From positions 1-6,158 of the forward strand of contig JAQGNC010000138.1 in assembly GCA_028292065.1 (NCBI GenBank): a stretch of 6,158 bases of DNA. The letters run 5' to 3'. Source of the DNA: Betaproteobacteria bacterium (GTDB taxonomy: Bacteria; Pseudomonadota; Gammaproteobacteria; Burkholderiales; SG8-41). The notes below the pieces were generated by a model that saw nothing but the letters and a program-made list of their open reading frames with translations, was not told where the DNA came from and did no database searches. Shown here piece by piece: positions 1-6,011 of this stretch (the first letter of the stretch is position 1; the number at the start of each line of letters is the position of its first letter). A program made the translations under genes and the position numbers.

Positions 1-270
1 GTGATATCGGACGTGCGCCGGGCGCGGCCCGCGGGCGCGATGTTCCGGCGGGGCGGGAAGCTCTACCGGCCGGCGCAGGACTGCTCGGTGCGCTATGGCT
101 ACGCCGTGACGCTCAACGAGGTGACGATGCTCACGCCGACCGCGTATGCCGAGACGCCTGTCGCCGGGATCCTGCCGGACTGGGACCGCCGCATCCCGGC
201 AACGCATACACTCGCGTATACCCCGGGGCTGACCTTGATCGATGCGCTGCAGCCGCGGCTCAAACTGTGA
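1..270 (+). CDS. C-terminal fragment of a GINT1-like beta-propeller protein (5' end outside window)
   Basis: This is the last 89 codons of a gene that runs in from the left edge; the GTG at base 1 is only where the window begins and is not a supported start. The visible part has the pattern ARPAG-x2-FR-x2-G-x-LYRPAQDCS-x-RYG (residues 9-33 of the fragment), then LNEV, and ends near THTL...GLTLIDA. From memory, this matches the C-terminal part of bacterial proteins annotated as glucosamine inositolphosphorylceramide transferase 1-like, predicted five-bladed propellers often found in polysaccharide clusters and sometimes fused to a formyltransferase-like domain. Its reaction in bacteria is not established to my knowledge. 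It ends 19 bases before the likely start of the next glycosyltransferase gene, which suggests one transcript. The reading frame is convincing; the family is moderately so, because most of the protein is missing. Confidence 0.6.
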   Translation: MISDVRRARPAGAMFRRGGKLYRPAQDCSVRYGYAVTLNEVTMLTPTAYAETPVAGILPDWDRRIPATHTLAYTPGLTLIDALQPRLKL

Positions 271-289
271 CATCTCACCGGCGAACCTT

Positions 290-1426
290 TTGAAAATCAT
301 TTTTTTCGCGAACACCGACTGGTACCTGTACAACTTTCGCCTCGCCCTGGCGAAGTACCTGCGCCAGCAGCGCCTCGAAGTGGTGATGCTCTCGCCGGTG
401 GGTCCTTACGGCGAGCTCCTGCGGGCCGAAGGCTTCCGCTGGATCGGGCTCGATATGAACCGCCGCAGCCTGAATCCGGGACGGGAGCTCGCGCTGGTGC
501 GCCGCATCGCAGCAGTCTATGCCGCTGAAAAGCCGGACATAGTGCACCACTTCACGATCAAATGCGTGGTATATGGTTCTCTCATTGCGCGCTGGCTCGG
601 AATACGCAACCGGGTCAACGCTGTTACCGGGTTGGGTTACGTTTTTTCGGCGGACGGATTTCGCGCGCGCTTGCTGCGTCCGGTCGTTCGAAGGCTGATC
701 AGGGCCGCGCTGAGCGGAGAGGGCTCGTGCCTGATCCTTCAGAACAAGGACGACGTCGCGGCATTCGTTGCAACGCACCTCGCAGGCAAGGACCGGACGC
801 ACCTCATCATGGGCTCGGGAGTCGACACGACCTTGTTCAGACCGCGCGACGGCGAGCGTCAGGCCTCGCCCGTCATGCGCGTGCTGCTCGCGTCGAGGCT
901 GCTGTGGGATAAAGGCATCCGCGAATACATCGAAGCCGCCGGGCTCCTGCGCGCCGAAGGGCTGGCGGTCGAGTTCCTGCTCGCGGGCTCGCCCGACCCC
1001 GGAAACCCCGCATCGGTGCCGACGTCACAGGTGGCGAAGTGGCAGAAAGCGGGCTCGGTGACCTACCTGGGGCACGTGTCCGACATGCCGCGCCTGCTGC
1101 GCGAAATCGACGTCGCGGTCCTGCCGAGCTATCGCGAAGGCGTCCCGCGCAGCCTGCTCGAGGCCGCCGCGTGCGCTTTGCCGATCGTCACCACCGACGT
1201 CCCGGGGTGCCGCGAAGTGGTCAGCCACGGCGTCAACGGCCTGCTCGTGCCGCCTCGCGACGCCAAAGCGCTCGCCGCGGCGATCCGGTCGCTTTACGAA
1301 GCGCCTGCGGAGCGCCTGCGGATGGGCCGCGCCGCGCGTGAAATCGCAGTCTCCAATTTCGACCAAACTATTGTTTTTGAAAAAACTTTAGGCGTTTATC
1401 GCGAGCTACTCACGGCTGCCCTTTAA
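290..1426 (+). CDS. GT4-family glycosyltransferase (PglA/CapM-like)
   Basis: Predicted retaining GT-B glycosyltransferase of family GT4, 378 residues, a usual length. It probably acts at the cytoplasmic face of the inner membrane, moving a sugar from a nucleotide donor to an undecaprenyl-diphosphate-linked acceptor. The N-terminal Rossmann half opens with KIIFFANTDWYLYNFR and includes VTGLG at about 112-116. The donor half has GSGVDTTLFRP at 175-185, SRLLWDKGI shortly after, and the E-x7-E motif at E283 and E291 (EGVPRSLLEAA), which normally contacts the donor nucleotide sugar. I chose TTG at 290 because relatives start at this Lys-Ile-hydrophobic strand. An in-frame ATG at 242 would add 16 unrelated residues and overlap the upstream gene by 29 bases. 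Neither start has a clear Shine-Dalgarno sequence. The exact sugar cannot be read from the sequence; family resemblance is to PglA, an N-acetylgalactosaminyltransferase. Confidence 0.9.
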   Translation: MKIIFFANTDWYLYNFRLALAKYLRQQRLEVVMLSPVGPYGELLRAEGFRWIGLDMNRRSLNPGRELALVRRIAAVYAAEKPDIVHHFTIKCVVYGSLIARWLGIRNRVNAVTGLGYVFSADGFRARLLRPVVRRLIRAALSGEGSCLILQNKDDVAAFVATHLAGKDRTHLIMGSGVDTTLFRPRDGERQASPVMRVLLASRLLWDKGIREYIEAAGLLRAEGLAVEFLLAGSPDPGNPASVPTSQVAKWQKAGSVTYLGHVSDMPRLLREIDVAVLPSYREGVPRSLLEAAACALPIVTTDVPGCREVVSHGVNGLLVPPRDAKALAAAIRSLYEAPAERLRMGRAAREIAVSNFDQTIVFEKTLGVYRELLTAAL

Positions 1427-1428
1427 GC

Positions 1429-1434
1429 TATGAT
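1429..1434 (+). promoter_or_regulatory. Possible -10 element for the kinase-phosphatase pair
   Basis: TATGAT lies just after the glycosyltransferase stop codon, inside the interrupted palindrome GCTAT-G-ATAGC (1427-1437). It would give a transcript starting near 1441 and a leader of about 33 bases before the kinase ATG. An AT-rich patch upstream (about 1357-1397) could act as an UP element. No good -35 hexamer is seen at 16-18 bases spacing, so this is a weak call; read-through from the upstream genes is equally possible. Confidence 0.35.
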
Positions 1435-1455
1435 AGCGGCGTCGGCACCTACTCC

Positions 1456-1469
1456 TGAGAGTACTCTCA
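1456..1469. repeat. Perfect 14-base palindrome before the kinase start (operator or leader hairpin)
   Basis: TGAGAGTACTCTCA is identical to its own reverse complement and ends four bases before the kinase ATG at 1474. It lies about 15-28 bases downstream of the start point expected from the -10 candidate at 1429, a position where a dimeric repressor could block transcription. The left half, GAGAG (1457-1461), is also the best Shine-Dalgarno candidate for the kinase, so in RNA the palindrome could fold and hide the ribosome site. The palindrome is seen directly; the role is inferred. Confidence 0.5.
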
Positions 1470-1473
1470 AATT

Positions 1474-3717
1474 ATGTCCGCAGAGACCGCGTTAGTCCCC
1501 TCGCAGTCCATCGTGGGTGCCTTGCGTCACAGCACCCAGACCATGGATCTGGTGATCTACTGGCGCAGTATCGCCAAGCGCAAGTGGATGATACTCGGCC
1601 TCGCCACGGCCATCGCCATCGCGACCTGGCTCGTGGTGAATACCGATACGCCGATCTATCGGTCCAGCGTGACGCTGCTCGTCGAGCAGAACCGGGCCCG
1701 GGTCTCGCCGACCGAAGAGGTGTATGCCAACGTCGGCGACGGGCGCGAACACTTCCAGACGCAGGCCGAGATCCTCAAAGCGCGAGCGCTCGCGGTCAAG
1801 GTCGTCGATAAATACAACCTGACCAAGCATCCCGACTTCGATCCGCGCCAGCGCAAGAAAGGCTGGCAGGAGCGCCTGAAGGCGCAACTCGGTTTCGCGG
1901 TGCCCGAGCCGTCATGGACCGAATACCAGCTGCACGAGGCGGCCATCGGATCGCTGATGGGCAGGATGAGCGTCGAGCCGATACGGCTGAGCCAGCTGAT
2001 CAAGATCCATTTCGAGTCGGCCGATCCGGCGACCGCGGCCGAGATCGCCAACGCAATCGCCGAGACCTATATCGAAAGCGACCGGCAGGCGCGCTTCGAG
2101 ATGACCGGGCGCGCAAGCGAGTGGCTGGGCGAACGCCTCGAAGGCCTGAAGAAGAACGTCGAAGACTCGCAGCGCGCACTGCAGGCGTATCGCGAAGGCG
2201 CGCAAATCATCAACACCCAGGGCCTCGCGCAAAGCGGCGCGAGCACCCATATCGTCGACCTGACCAACCGCCTGGTTGCCGCGCGCCAGCGGCGCTATGC
2301 CGCGGAATACTCGTACAACCAGATCAACACCTCGAAAGACAAGCTCGAGGTCCTGCCGATCGTCATGCGCAACAATCTCGCGAACCAGCTGCGGGATAGC
2401 GAGCGCGAGGCACAGAAGCGCGTGGACGAGCTCGCGCTGCGCTATGGGCCCGAGCACCCGCGGATGATGCAGGCCGAGACCGAGCTGAAGAAAGTGCGCG
2501 AGCACATGAACCAGCAGGTCGAATCGGTCGTGGCGAGCCTGCGCAACGAATTCGAGCTCGCGAAAGAGAACGAAAAAGCGATCGAGCGCAGCCTCGGCGA
2601 AGCCAAGGGCAACGTGCAGAGCATCAACCGCAAGGAGTTCGAGCTCGCTTCGCTCGAGCGTGCGGTGGCGACCAATCGCCAGATCTACGACATGTTCCTC
2701 AACCGCTTCAAGGAAACGCGGGCGTCGCAGGAGATCGACACCAACTCGGTCGCACGTGTGACCGACGAAGCGCGCGCCTCGCAATACCCGATCAAGCCGA
2801 AGAAAGAGCAGGCGACCTCGATCGCGTTCGTGCTCGGCATCCTGCTCGGCGCCCTGATCTCGCTGCTCCTCGAGCGCCTCGACAACACGCTCAAATCGGC
2901 GGACGACGTCGAAGAGAAGCTCGAGCGTCCGATGCTGACGATGCTGCCGCTGCTCGGCGCAGCCGAGGCGAAAACGGTCGGCCGCCACTACCTCGAAGAT
3001 CCGACTTCGGTCTTCTCCGAGGCGATACGCACCGCGCGCACCGGCGTTTTGCTTTCGGCGAGCGATGAGCCCAATCCGACCCTGCTCGTCACCTCATCGG
3101 TGCCCGGCGAAGGCAAAACGGCCGTGGCGATCAACTTCGCGCTCGCCGAAGCCCAGACCAAGCGCGCACTGCTGATCGACGCGGACCTGCGCCGTCCGTC
3201 GGTCGCCGCGAAGCTCGGCCTCGACCCGACCAAGCCCGGGCTGACGAGCCTTCTGACCGGCGCCGCGACGTTCGAAGAATGCCTGCAGCGCGTCCCCGGC
3301 TCGTCGCTCTACGCGATCAGCGCCGGCCCCACGCCGCTCAACCCGCTGGAGATGCTCCTGTCCCAGCGCTTCGAGCGGCTCGTCAAGGCGCTCGCCGGCA
3401 CGTGCGACATCCTCATCGTCGACTCCCCGCCGGTGCACCTCGTCAGCGATGCGCTCGTGCTCTCGAAGCTCGCCACCGGCGTGCTTTTCGTCGTGAAGGC
3501 CGACAGCACGCCTTATCCTCTGGTGCGCCGCTGCATACGCGCGCTCGAAGAAGTCGAGGCGAGGCTTTTCGGCGTGACGCTCAACCAGCTCGACTTCAAG
3601 CGTGCGCAGCGCTATTACGGCGCTTATACGGGCAGCTACTACAAGTACGACGGTTATTACGGGCAGCCGGGGAAGCGGCCCGGCACTGAAGGAGCCGCGG
3701 TTCCCGCGACCTCGTGA
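1474..3717 (+). CDS. Polysaccharide chain-length regulator and tyrosine autokinase (Wzc/GumC-like)
   Basis: Inner-membrane polysaccharide co-polymerase with a cytoplasmic BY-kinase domain, 747 residues, normal for Wzc/GumC/EpsB proteins. It sets polymer length and export together with the Wzy polymerase and the outer-membrane channel. TM1 is at about 38-56, followed by a Wzz-type periplasmic domain with long charged, probably coiled-coil stretches, and a GNVR-like segment near 389-413 (ERAVATNRQIYDMFLNRFKE). Next come YPIKPKK at 438-444 and TM2 at about 450-466. The kinase domain has the oligomerisation motif E516-x2-R519-x2-R522, Walker A SSVPGEGKT (541-549), Walker A' LLIDADLRRP (566-575) and Walker B ILIVDSPP (646-653, D650). 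The C-terminal tail carries eight tyrosines between 714 and 729, the usual autophosphorylation cluster. All key residues are present, so it should be active. The ATG at 1474 fits the family start; the next gene overlaps by four bases. Confidence 0.96.
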   Translation: MSAETALVPSQSIVGALRHSTQTMDLVIYWRSIAKRKWMILGLATAIAIATWLVVNTDTPIYRSSVTLLVEQNRARVSPTEEVYANVGDGREHFQTQAEILKARALAVKVVDKYNLTKHPDFDPRQRKKGWQERLKAQLGFAVPEPSWTEYQLHEAAIGSLMGRMSVEPIRLSQLIKIHFESADPATAAEIANAIAETYIESDRQARFEMTGRASEWLGERLEGLKKNVEDSQRALQAYREGAQIINTQGLAQSGASTHIVDLTNRLVAARQRRYAAEYSYNQINTSKDKLEVLPIVMRNNLANQLRDSEREAQKRVDELALRYGPEHPRMMQAETELKKVREHMNQQVESVVASLRNEFELAKENEKAIERSLGEAKGNVQSINRKEFELASLERAVATNRQIYDMFLNRFKETRASQEIDTNSVARVTDEARASQYPIKPKKEQATSIAFVLGILLGALISLLLERLDNTLKSADDVEEKLERPMLTMLPLLGAAEAKTVGRHYLEDPTSVFSEAIRTARTGVLLSASDEPNPTLLVTSSVPGEGKTAVAINFALAEAQTKRALLIDADLRRPSVAAKLGLDPTKPGLTSLLTGAATFEECLQRVPGSSLYAISAGPTPLNPLEMLLSQRFERLVKALAGTCDILIVDSPPVHLVSDALVLSKLATGVLFVVKADSTPYPLVRRCIRALEEVEARLFGVTLNQLDFKRAQRYYGAYTGSYYKYDGYYGQPGKRPGTEGAAVPATS
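3689..3713 (+). promoter_or_regulatory. Shine-Dalgarno AAGGAG with hairpin spacer for the phosphatase gene
   Basis: AAGGAG at 3689-3694, within the end of the kinase gene, is the only strong ribosome site near the phosphatase GTG at 3714, but 19 bases separate them. A short hairpin, CGCGG (3696-3700), loop TTC, CCGCG (3704-3708), lies between. Folding it would remove 13 bases and bring the site to an effective spacing of about 6. The alternative is plain translational coupling through the GTGA overlap, with ribosomes reinitiating after the kinase stop. Confidence 0.4.
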
Positions 3718-4487
3718 TCGACCTGCACTGCCACTACCTTCCCGGAATCGACGACGGGGCGCAAACCCTCTCAGACTCGCTGGATCTCGCGCGCGCCGCG
3801 GTGGACGCGGGCATCCACACCGCGGTGATGACGCCGCACGTGCATCCCGGCCGCTACGAGAACAGCGCACCGACGATCAGGAAGCTGTGCGCGGCGTTCC
3901 AGCGCGTACTCGAGCACCAGGAAATCCCGCTCCAGGTCCGCGCCGGGGGCGAGGTGAGGATCTCGTCCGACATCATCGCGATGGTCGAGCACGATCAGGT
4001 TCCCTTCATCGGGGAGCTCGCGGGCTACCGCATCATGCTGCTCGAGTTCCCGCACAGCCACCTGCTGCTCGGTGCCGACAAGCTGATCAAGTGGCTACTC
4101 ACGCGTCACATCCGCCCGCTCATCGCGCATCCCGAGCGCAACAAAGACGTGATGCGCAACGTCGAGAAGATCGCGCCTTTCGTGCAGATGGGGTGTCTGC
4201 TGCAGCTCACGGGGGCGTCGATCCTCGGGCAGTTCGGAAAACCCGCGCAGCAGACCGCGCTGGCGATCATCGAGCGCGGCTGGGCGAGCGTCGTCGCGAC
4301 CGATGCGCACAACCTGCGCCACCGGCCTCCGAATCTCGATCTCGCGTACGCGGCGCTGGTGGAGATCGGCGGAGAGTCGCTCGCGCGGCAGCTGACCGAC
4401 ACCACGCCGGGTCTGGTGGTGTCCGGCGGCGACGCCGCCGTGACGCCGCACGGCCAGCCGTCAGCGGCAGCCGCGCAGCACCCCTGA
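3714..4487 (+). CDS. PHP-domain protein-tyrosine phosphatase (CpsB/CapC/YwqE family)
   Basis: Metal-dependent cytoplasmic phosphatase of the polymerase and histidinol phosphatase (PHP) fold, 257 residues, close to the 240-255 usual for this family. Its expected job is to remove phosphate from the tyrosine-rich tail of the kinase encoded just upstream, resetting the export cycle. The metal-binding motifs are in the usual order: H5-C-H7 followed by LPGIDDG (9-15), TPHVHPGRY (40-48, H42 and H44), GGE (E80), AHPERN (H139, E141) and TDAH (D197, H199). The tail after about residue 233 is rich in Ala, Pro and Gln and probably disordered. The GTG start shares GTGA with the kinase stop codon, so the two products should be made in linked amounts. 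This family is not related to the E. coli gene also named cpsB, which is manC. Low-molecular-weight Wzb phosphatases are the commoner partners of Wzc in enteric bacteria. Confidence 0.93.
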   Translation: MIDLHCHYLPGIDDGAQTLSDSLDLARAAVDAGIHTAVMTPHVHPGRYENSAPTIRKLCAAFQRVLEHQEIPLQVRAGGEVRISSDIIAMVEHDQVPFIGELAGYRIMLLEFPHSHLLLGADKLIKWLLTRHIRPLIAHPERNKDVMRNVEKIAPFVQMGCLLQLTGASILGQFGKPAQQTALAIIERGWASVVATDAHNLRHRPPNLDLAYAALVEIGGESLARQLTDTTPGLVVSGGDAAVTPHGQPSAAAAQHP

Positions 4488-4501
4488 TCGAGCACGCCTG
4501 C

Positions 4502-4530
4502 TGAAGCGGGCGCGAACGCGCGGCCGTTCA
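4502..4530. terminator. Imperfect hairpin at the convergent junction, possible weak terminator
   Basis: The 40-base gap between the phosphatase stop (4487) and the manC stop codon (4528-4530) contains TGAA...TTCA outer arms, a CGG/CCG middle section and a GCGCG/CGCGC inner stem around AA, with a one-base and a two-base bulge. The tip would need to open to make a real loop. There is no T-run after it on either strand, so it is not a classical intrinsic terminator. It could still slow polymerase or protect both 3' ends. Confidence 0.3.
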
Positions 4531-5949
4531 GACGCGTCCGTACACGTCTTCGTAGCGGACGATGTCGTCTTCCCCGACGTAGCTCCCGGTCTGGACCTCG
4601 ATCATCATGAGGTCTTCGGTCCCGCGATTGGCGAGCCGGTGCTTCGTGCCGGGCGCTATGAAAGTCGACTCGTTGGCGTTCACGATCAGGTCGCGCTCGC
4701 CGTTCACGACTTCGGCCGCGCCGCTCAACACCACCCAGTGCTCGCTACGATGATGGTGCATCTGCAGGCTCAGTGAAGCGCCGGGCTTCACGACGATGCG
4801 CTTGATCTTGTGCATCGGGCCTTCCTCGAGCACGGTGTAGCTGCCCCACGGCCGGTGCACCGTTCGATGCACCTGCTGGGCGGAGTGATTGGTGAGCTTC
4901 AGTGCCGAGACGACCTGCTTCACGTCCTGCACGCAGCGTTTGTCCGACACGAGGAGCGCGTCGGGCGTGTCGACGATGATCAGGTTCTTGAGGCCGACCG
5001 CCGCGACCACGCGGGAGTCGCTCTGGATGTAGCAATCGGTCGAGCCGACCATGATCGCTTCGCCCGACACGCGGTTGCCTTGCGCGTCCGCCTCGGTGAG
5101 CTCGCCGAGCGCGCTCCACGATCCGATGTCGTTCCACGGGAAATCGGCGCGCACGACCGCGACCTCGGCATGCTTTTCCATCACCGCGTAGTCGATGGAG
5201 ACGTCCTTGAGCGCGGCAAAGAGGGCAGGGTGCAGATCGACTTTCTCGGCGACGTGTTTGTCGGTCTCGTCCCAGCACGCGAGCGCGGCCGCATACATTT
5301 CAGGCTCGCACGTCCTGAGCGCGTCGAGATAGGCCTGCGCGCCGAGGCAGAACATCCCCGAGTTCCAGAGGAAAGAGCCGCTCGCGACGAACTCCGCGGC
5401 GACCTGTGCGTTCGGCTTTTCGACGAAGCGCTTCACGCCGTAACTGCCTTTGCGCGCCGCGGCCGCGCCGCACTCGATGTAGCCGTAGCCGGTTTCGGCG
5501 CGCGTCGGGGTCACGCCGAACGTGACGAGCGTGCCGTCGGCTGCGAGCCTGCGCGCATCGTCGACCGCGCTGCGGAATGCACCCTGGTCGTCGATGAGGT
5601 GGTCCGCCGGCAGGACGAGCAGCTGCGTGTCCGCGCCGTAGAGCGCCGCCGCGTGGAAGGCGGCCATCGCAACCGCGGGCGCCGTGTTGCGTCCGCACGG
5701 CTCGAGCACGAAGAGCTGACGGTGGGCGCTCGCGCTCTTGTGAAACTCGTCACGCGTGAGAAAGTAATACTCGCGGTTGGTGACCGTGATCACCGTATCG
5801 ACGCCGGGAATCGCGGCCGCTCTGTCGAACGTTTTCTGGAGCAGCGTTTTACCGTCGGCGAGCCGGATGAAAGGCTTGGGATACGCTTCGCGCGACACCG
5901 GCCACAGCCGCGAGCCCGCACCGCCGGAAAGGATCACAGGCACCAGCAT
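4528..5949 (-). CDS. manC: Mannose-1-phosphate guanylyltransferase / mannose-6-phosphate isomerase
   Basis: Bifunctional cytoplasmic enzyme (type II PMI-GMP; ManC/AlgA/XanB family), 473 residues, the usual size. It interconverts fructose-6-phosphate and mannose-6-phosphate, and makes GDP-mannose from mannose-1-phosphate and GTP; a separate phosphomannomutase, not in this window, is needed between the steps. The N-terminal nucleotidyltransferase domain shows LSGGAGSRLWP (7-17) with YPKPF (K25), EPCGRNTAPA (83-92), LPADH (113-117), TGYGYIE (153-159) and FVEKP (175-179). The C-terminal cupin isomerase domain shows RPWGSY, then the zinc-site motif Q396-M-H-H-H-R-S-E403-H-W, and PGTKHRL. I chose the ATG at 5949 because the family starts with this (M)xxPVILSGG strand and GGAG lies 8 bases upstream. 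In-frame ATGs at 5970 and 6027 would translate the leader and promoter. It runs convergent to the phosphatase gene and divergent from gmd, which uses its product. Confidence 0.95.
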   Translation of the reverse strand: MLVPVILSGGAGSRLWPVSREAYPKPFIRLADGKTLLQKTFDRAAAIPGVDTVITVTNREYYFLTRDEFHKSASAHRQLFVLEPCGRNTAPAVAMAAFHAAALYGADTQLLVLPADHLIDDQGAFRSAVDDARRLAADGTLVTFGVTPTRAETGYGYIECGAAAARKGSYGVKRFVEKPNAQVAAEFVASGSFLWNSGMFCLGAQAYLDALRTCEPEMYAAALACWDETDKHVAEKVDLHPALFAALKDVSIDYAVMEKHAEVAVVRADFPWNDIGSWSALGELTEADAQGNRVSGEAIMVGSTDCYIQSDSRVVAAVGLKNLIIVDTPDALLVSDKRCVQDVKQVVSALKLTNHSAQQVHRTVHRPWGSYTVLEEGPMHKIKRIVVKPGASLSLQMHHHRSEHWVVLSGAAEVVNGERDLIVNANESTFIAPGTKHRLANRGTEDLMMIEVQTGSYVGEDDIVRYEDVYGRV

Positions 5950-5951
5950 AG

Positions 5952-5961
5952 GGAGCGCTCC
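5952..5961 (-). promoter_or_regulatory. manC ribosome-binding site inside a perfect 10-base palindrome
   Basis: On the manC strand, GGAGCGCTCC is its own reverse complement. Its first four bases are the Shine-Dalgarno GGAG (5961-5958), 8 bases from the ATG at 5949, which settles this start over the ATGs farther upstream. A single RNA copy could fold only into a very short stem, so the hiding effect would be weak; two transcripts or a DNA-binding protein are other ways the symmetry could matter. Confidence 0.55.
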
Positions 5962-5979
5962 GGTTCTCATAGGGTTCGG

Positions 5980-5985
5980 ATTGTA
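5980..5985 (-). promoter_or_regulatory. Probable -10 element of the manC promoter
   Basis: On the minus strand the sequence GCTACAATCCG contains TACAAT, five of six matches to TATAAT. Transcription would begin near 5973, giving a leader of about 24 bases that contains the GGAG ribosome site. The -35 region expected near 6003-6008 is GC-rich and matches the consensus poorly, so the promoter may need an activator. Confidence 0.5.
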
Positions 5986-6011
5986 GCTTAGCCCCGACCC
6001 GTGCCGGACCG

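Noticed and set aside
1441..1460. A sigma-54 promoter suggested by CGGCAC upstream of the kinase gene
   Set aside because: The -24 GG is present, but the required GC at the -12 position is TG here, so the essential spacing pattern is not met.
1912..2988. A 358-codon open frame on the minus strand opposite the kinase gene
   Set aside because: It is a shadow of the GC-rich kinase codons: it shows no family motif, has repetitive Leu/Arg/Glu/Asp composition, and lies wholly across a well-supported gene.
3602..4504. A 300-codon plus-strand frame overlapping the kinase end and the phosphatase gene
   Set aside because: It is very rich in Arg, Ala and Pro without any recognisable domain; the phosphatase frame carries all PHP motifs.
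4502..4530. A classical intrinsic terminator between the convergent genes
   Set aside because: The hairpin has bulges and a two-base tip, and neither strand has a following T-run, so it is listed only as a weak candidate.
4810..5991. A 393-codon plus-strand open frame opposite manC
   Set aside because: Composition is dominated by Arg, Val, Glu and Ala as expected from antisense reading of GC-rich codons; no motifs, and manC is certain from its conserved sites.
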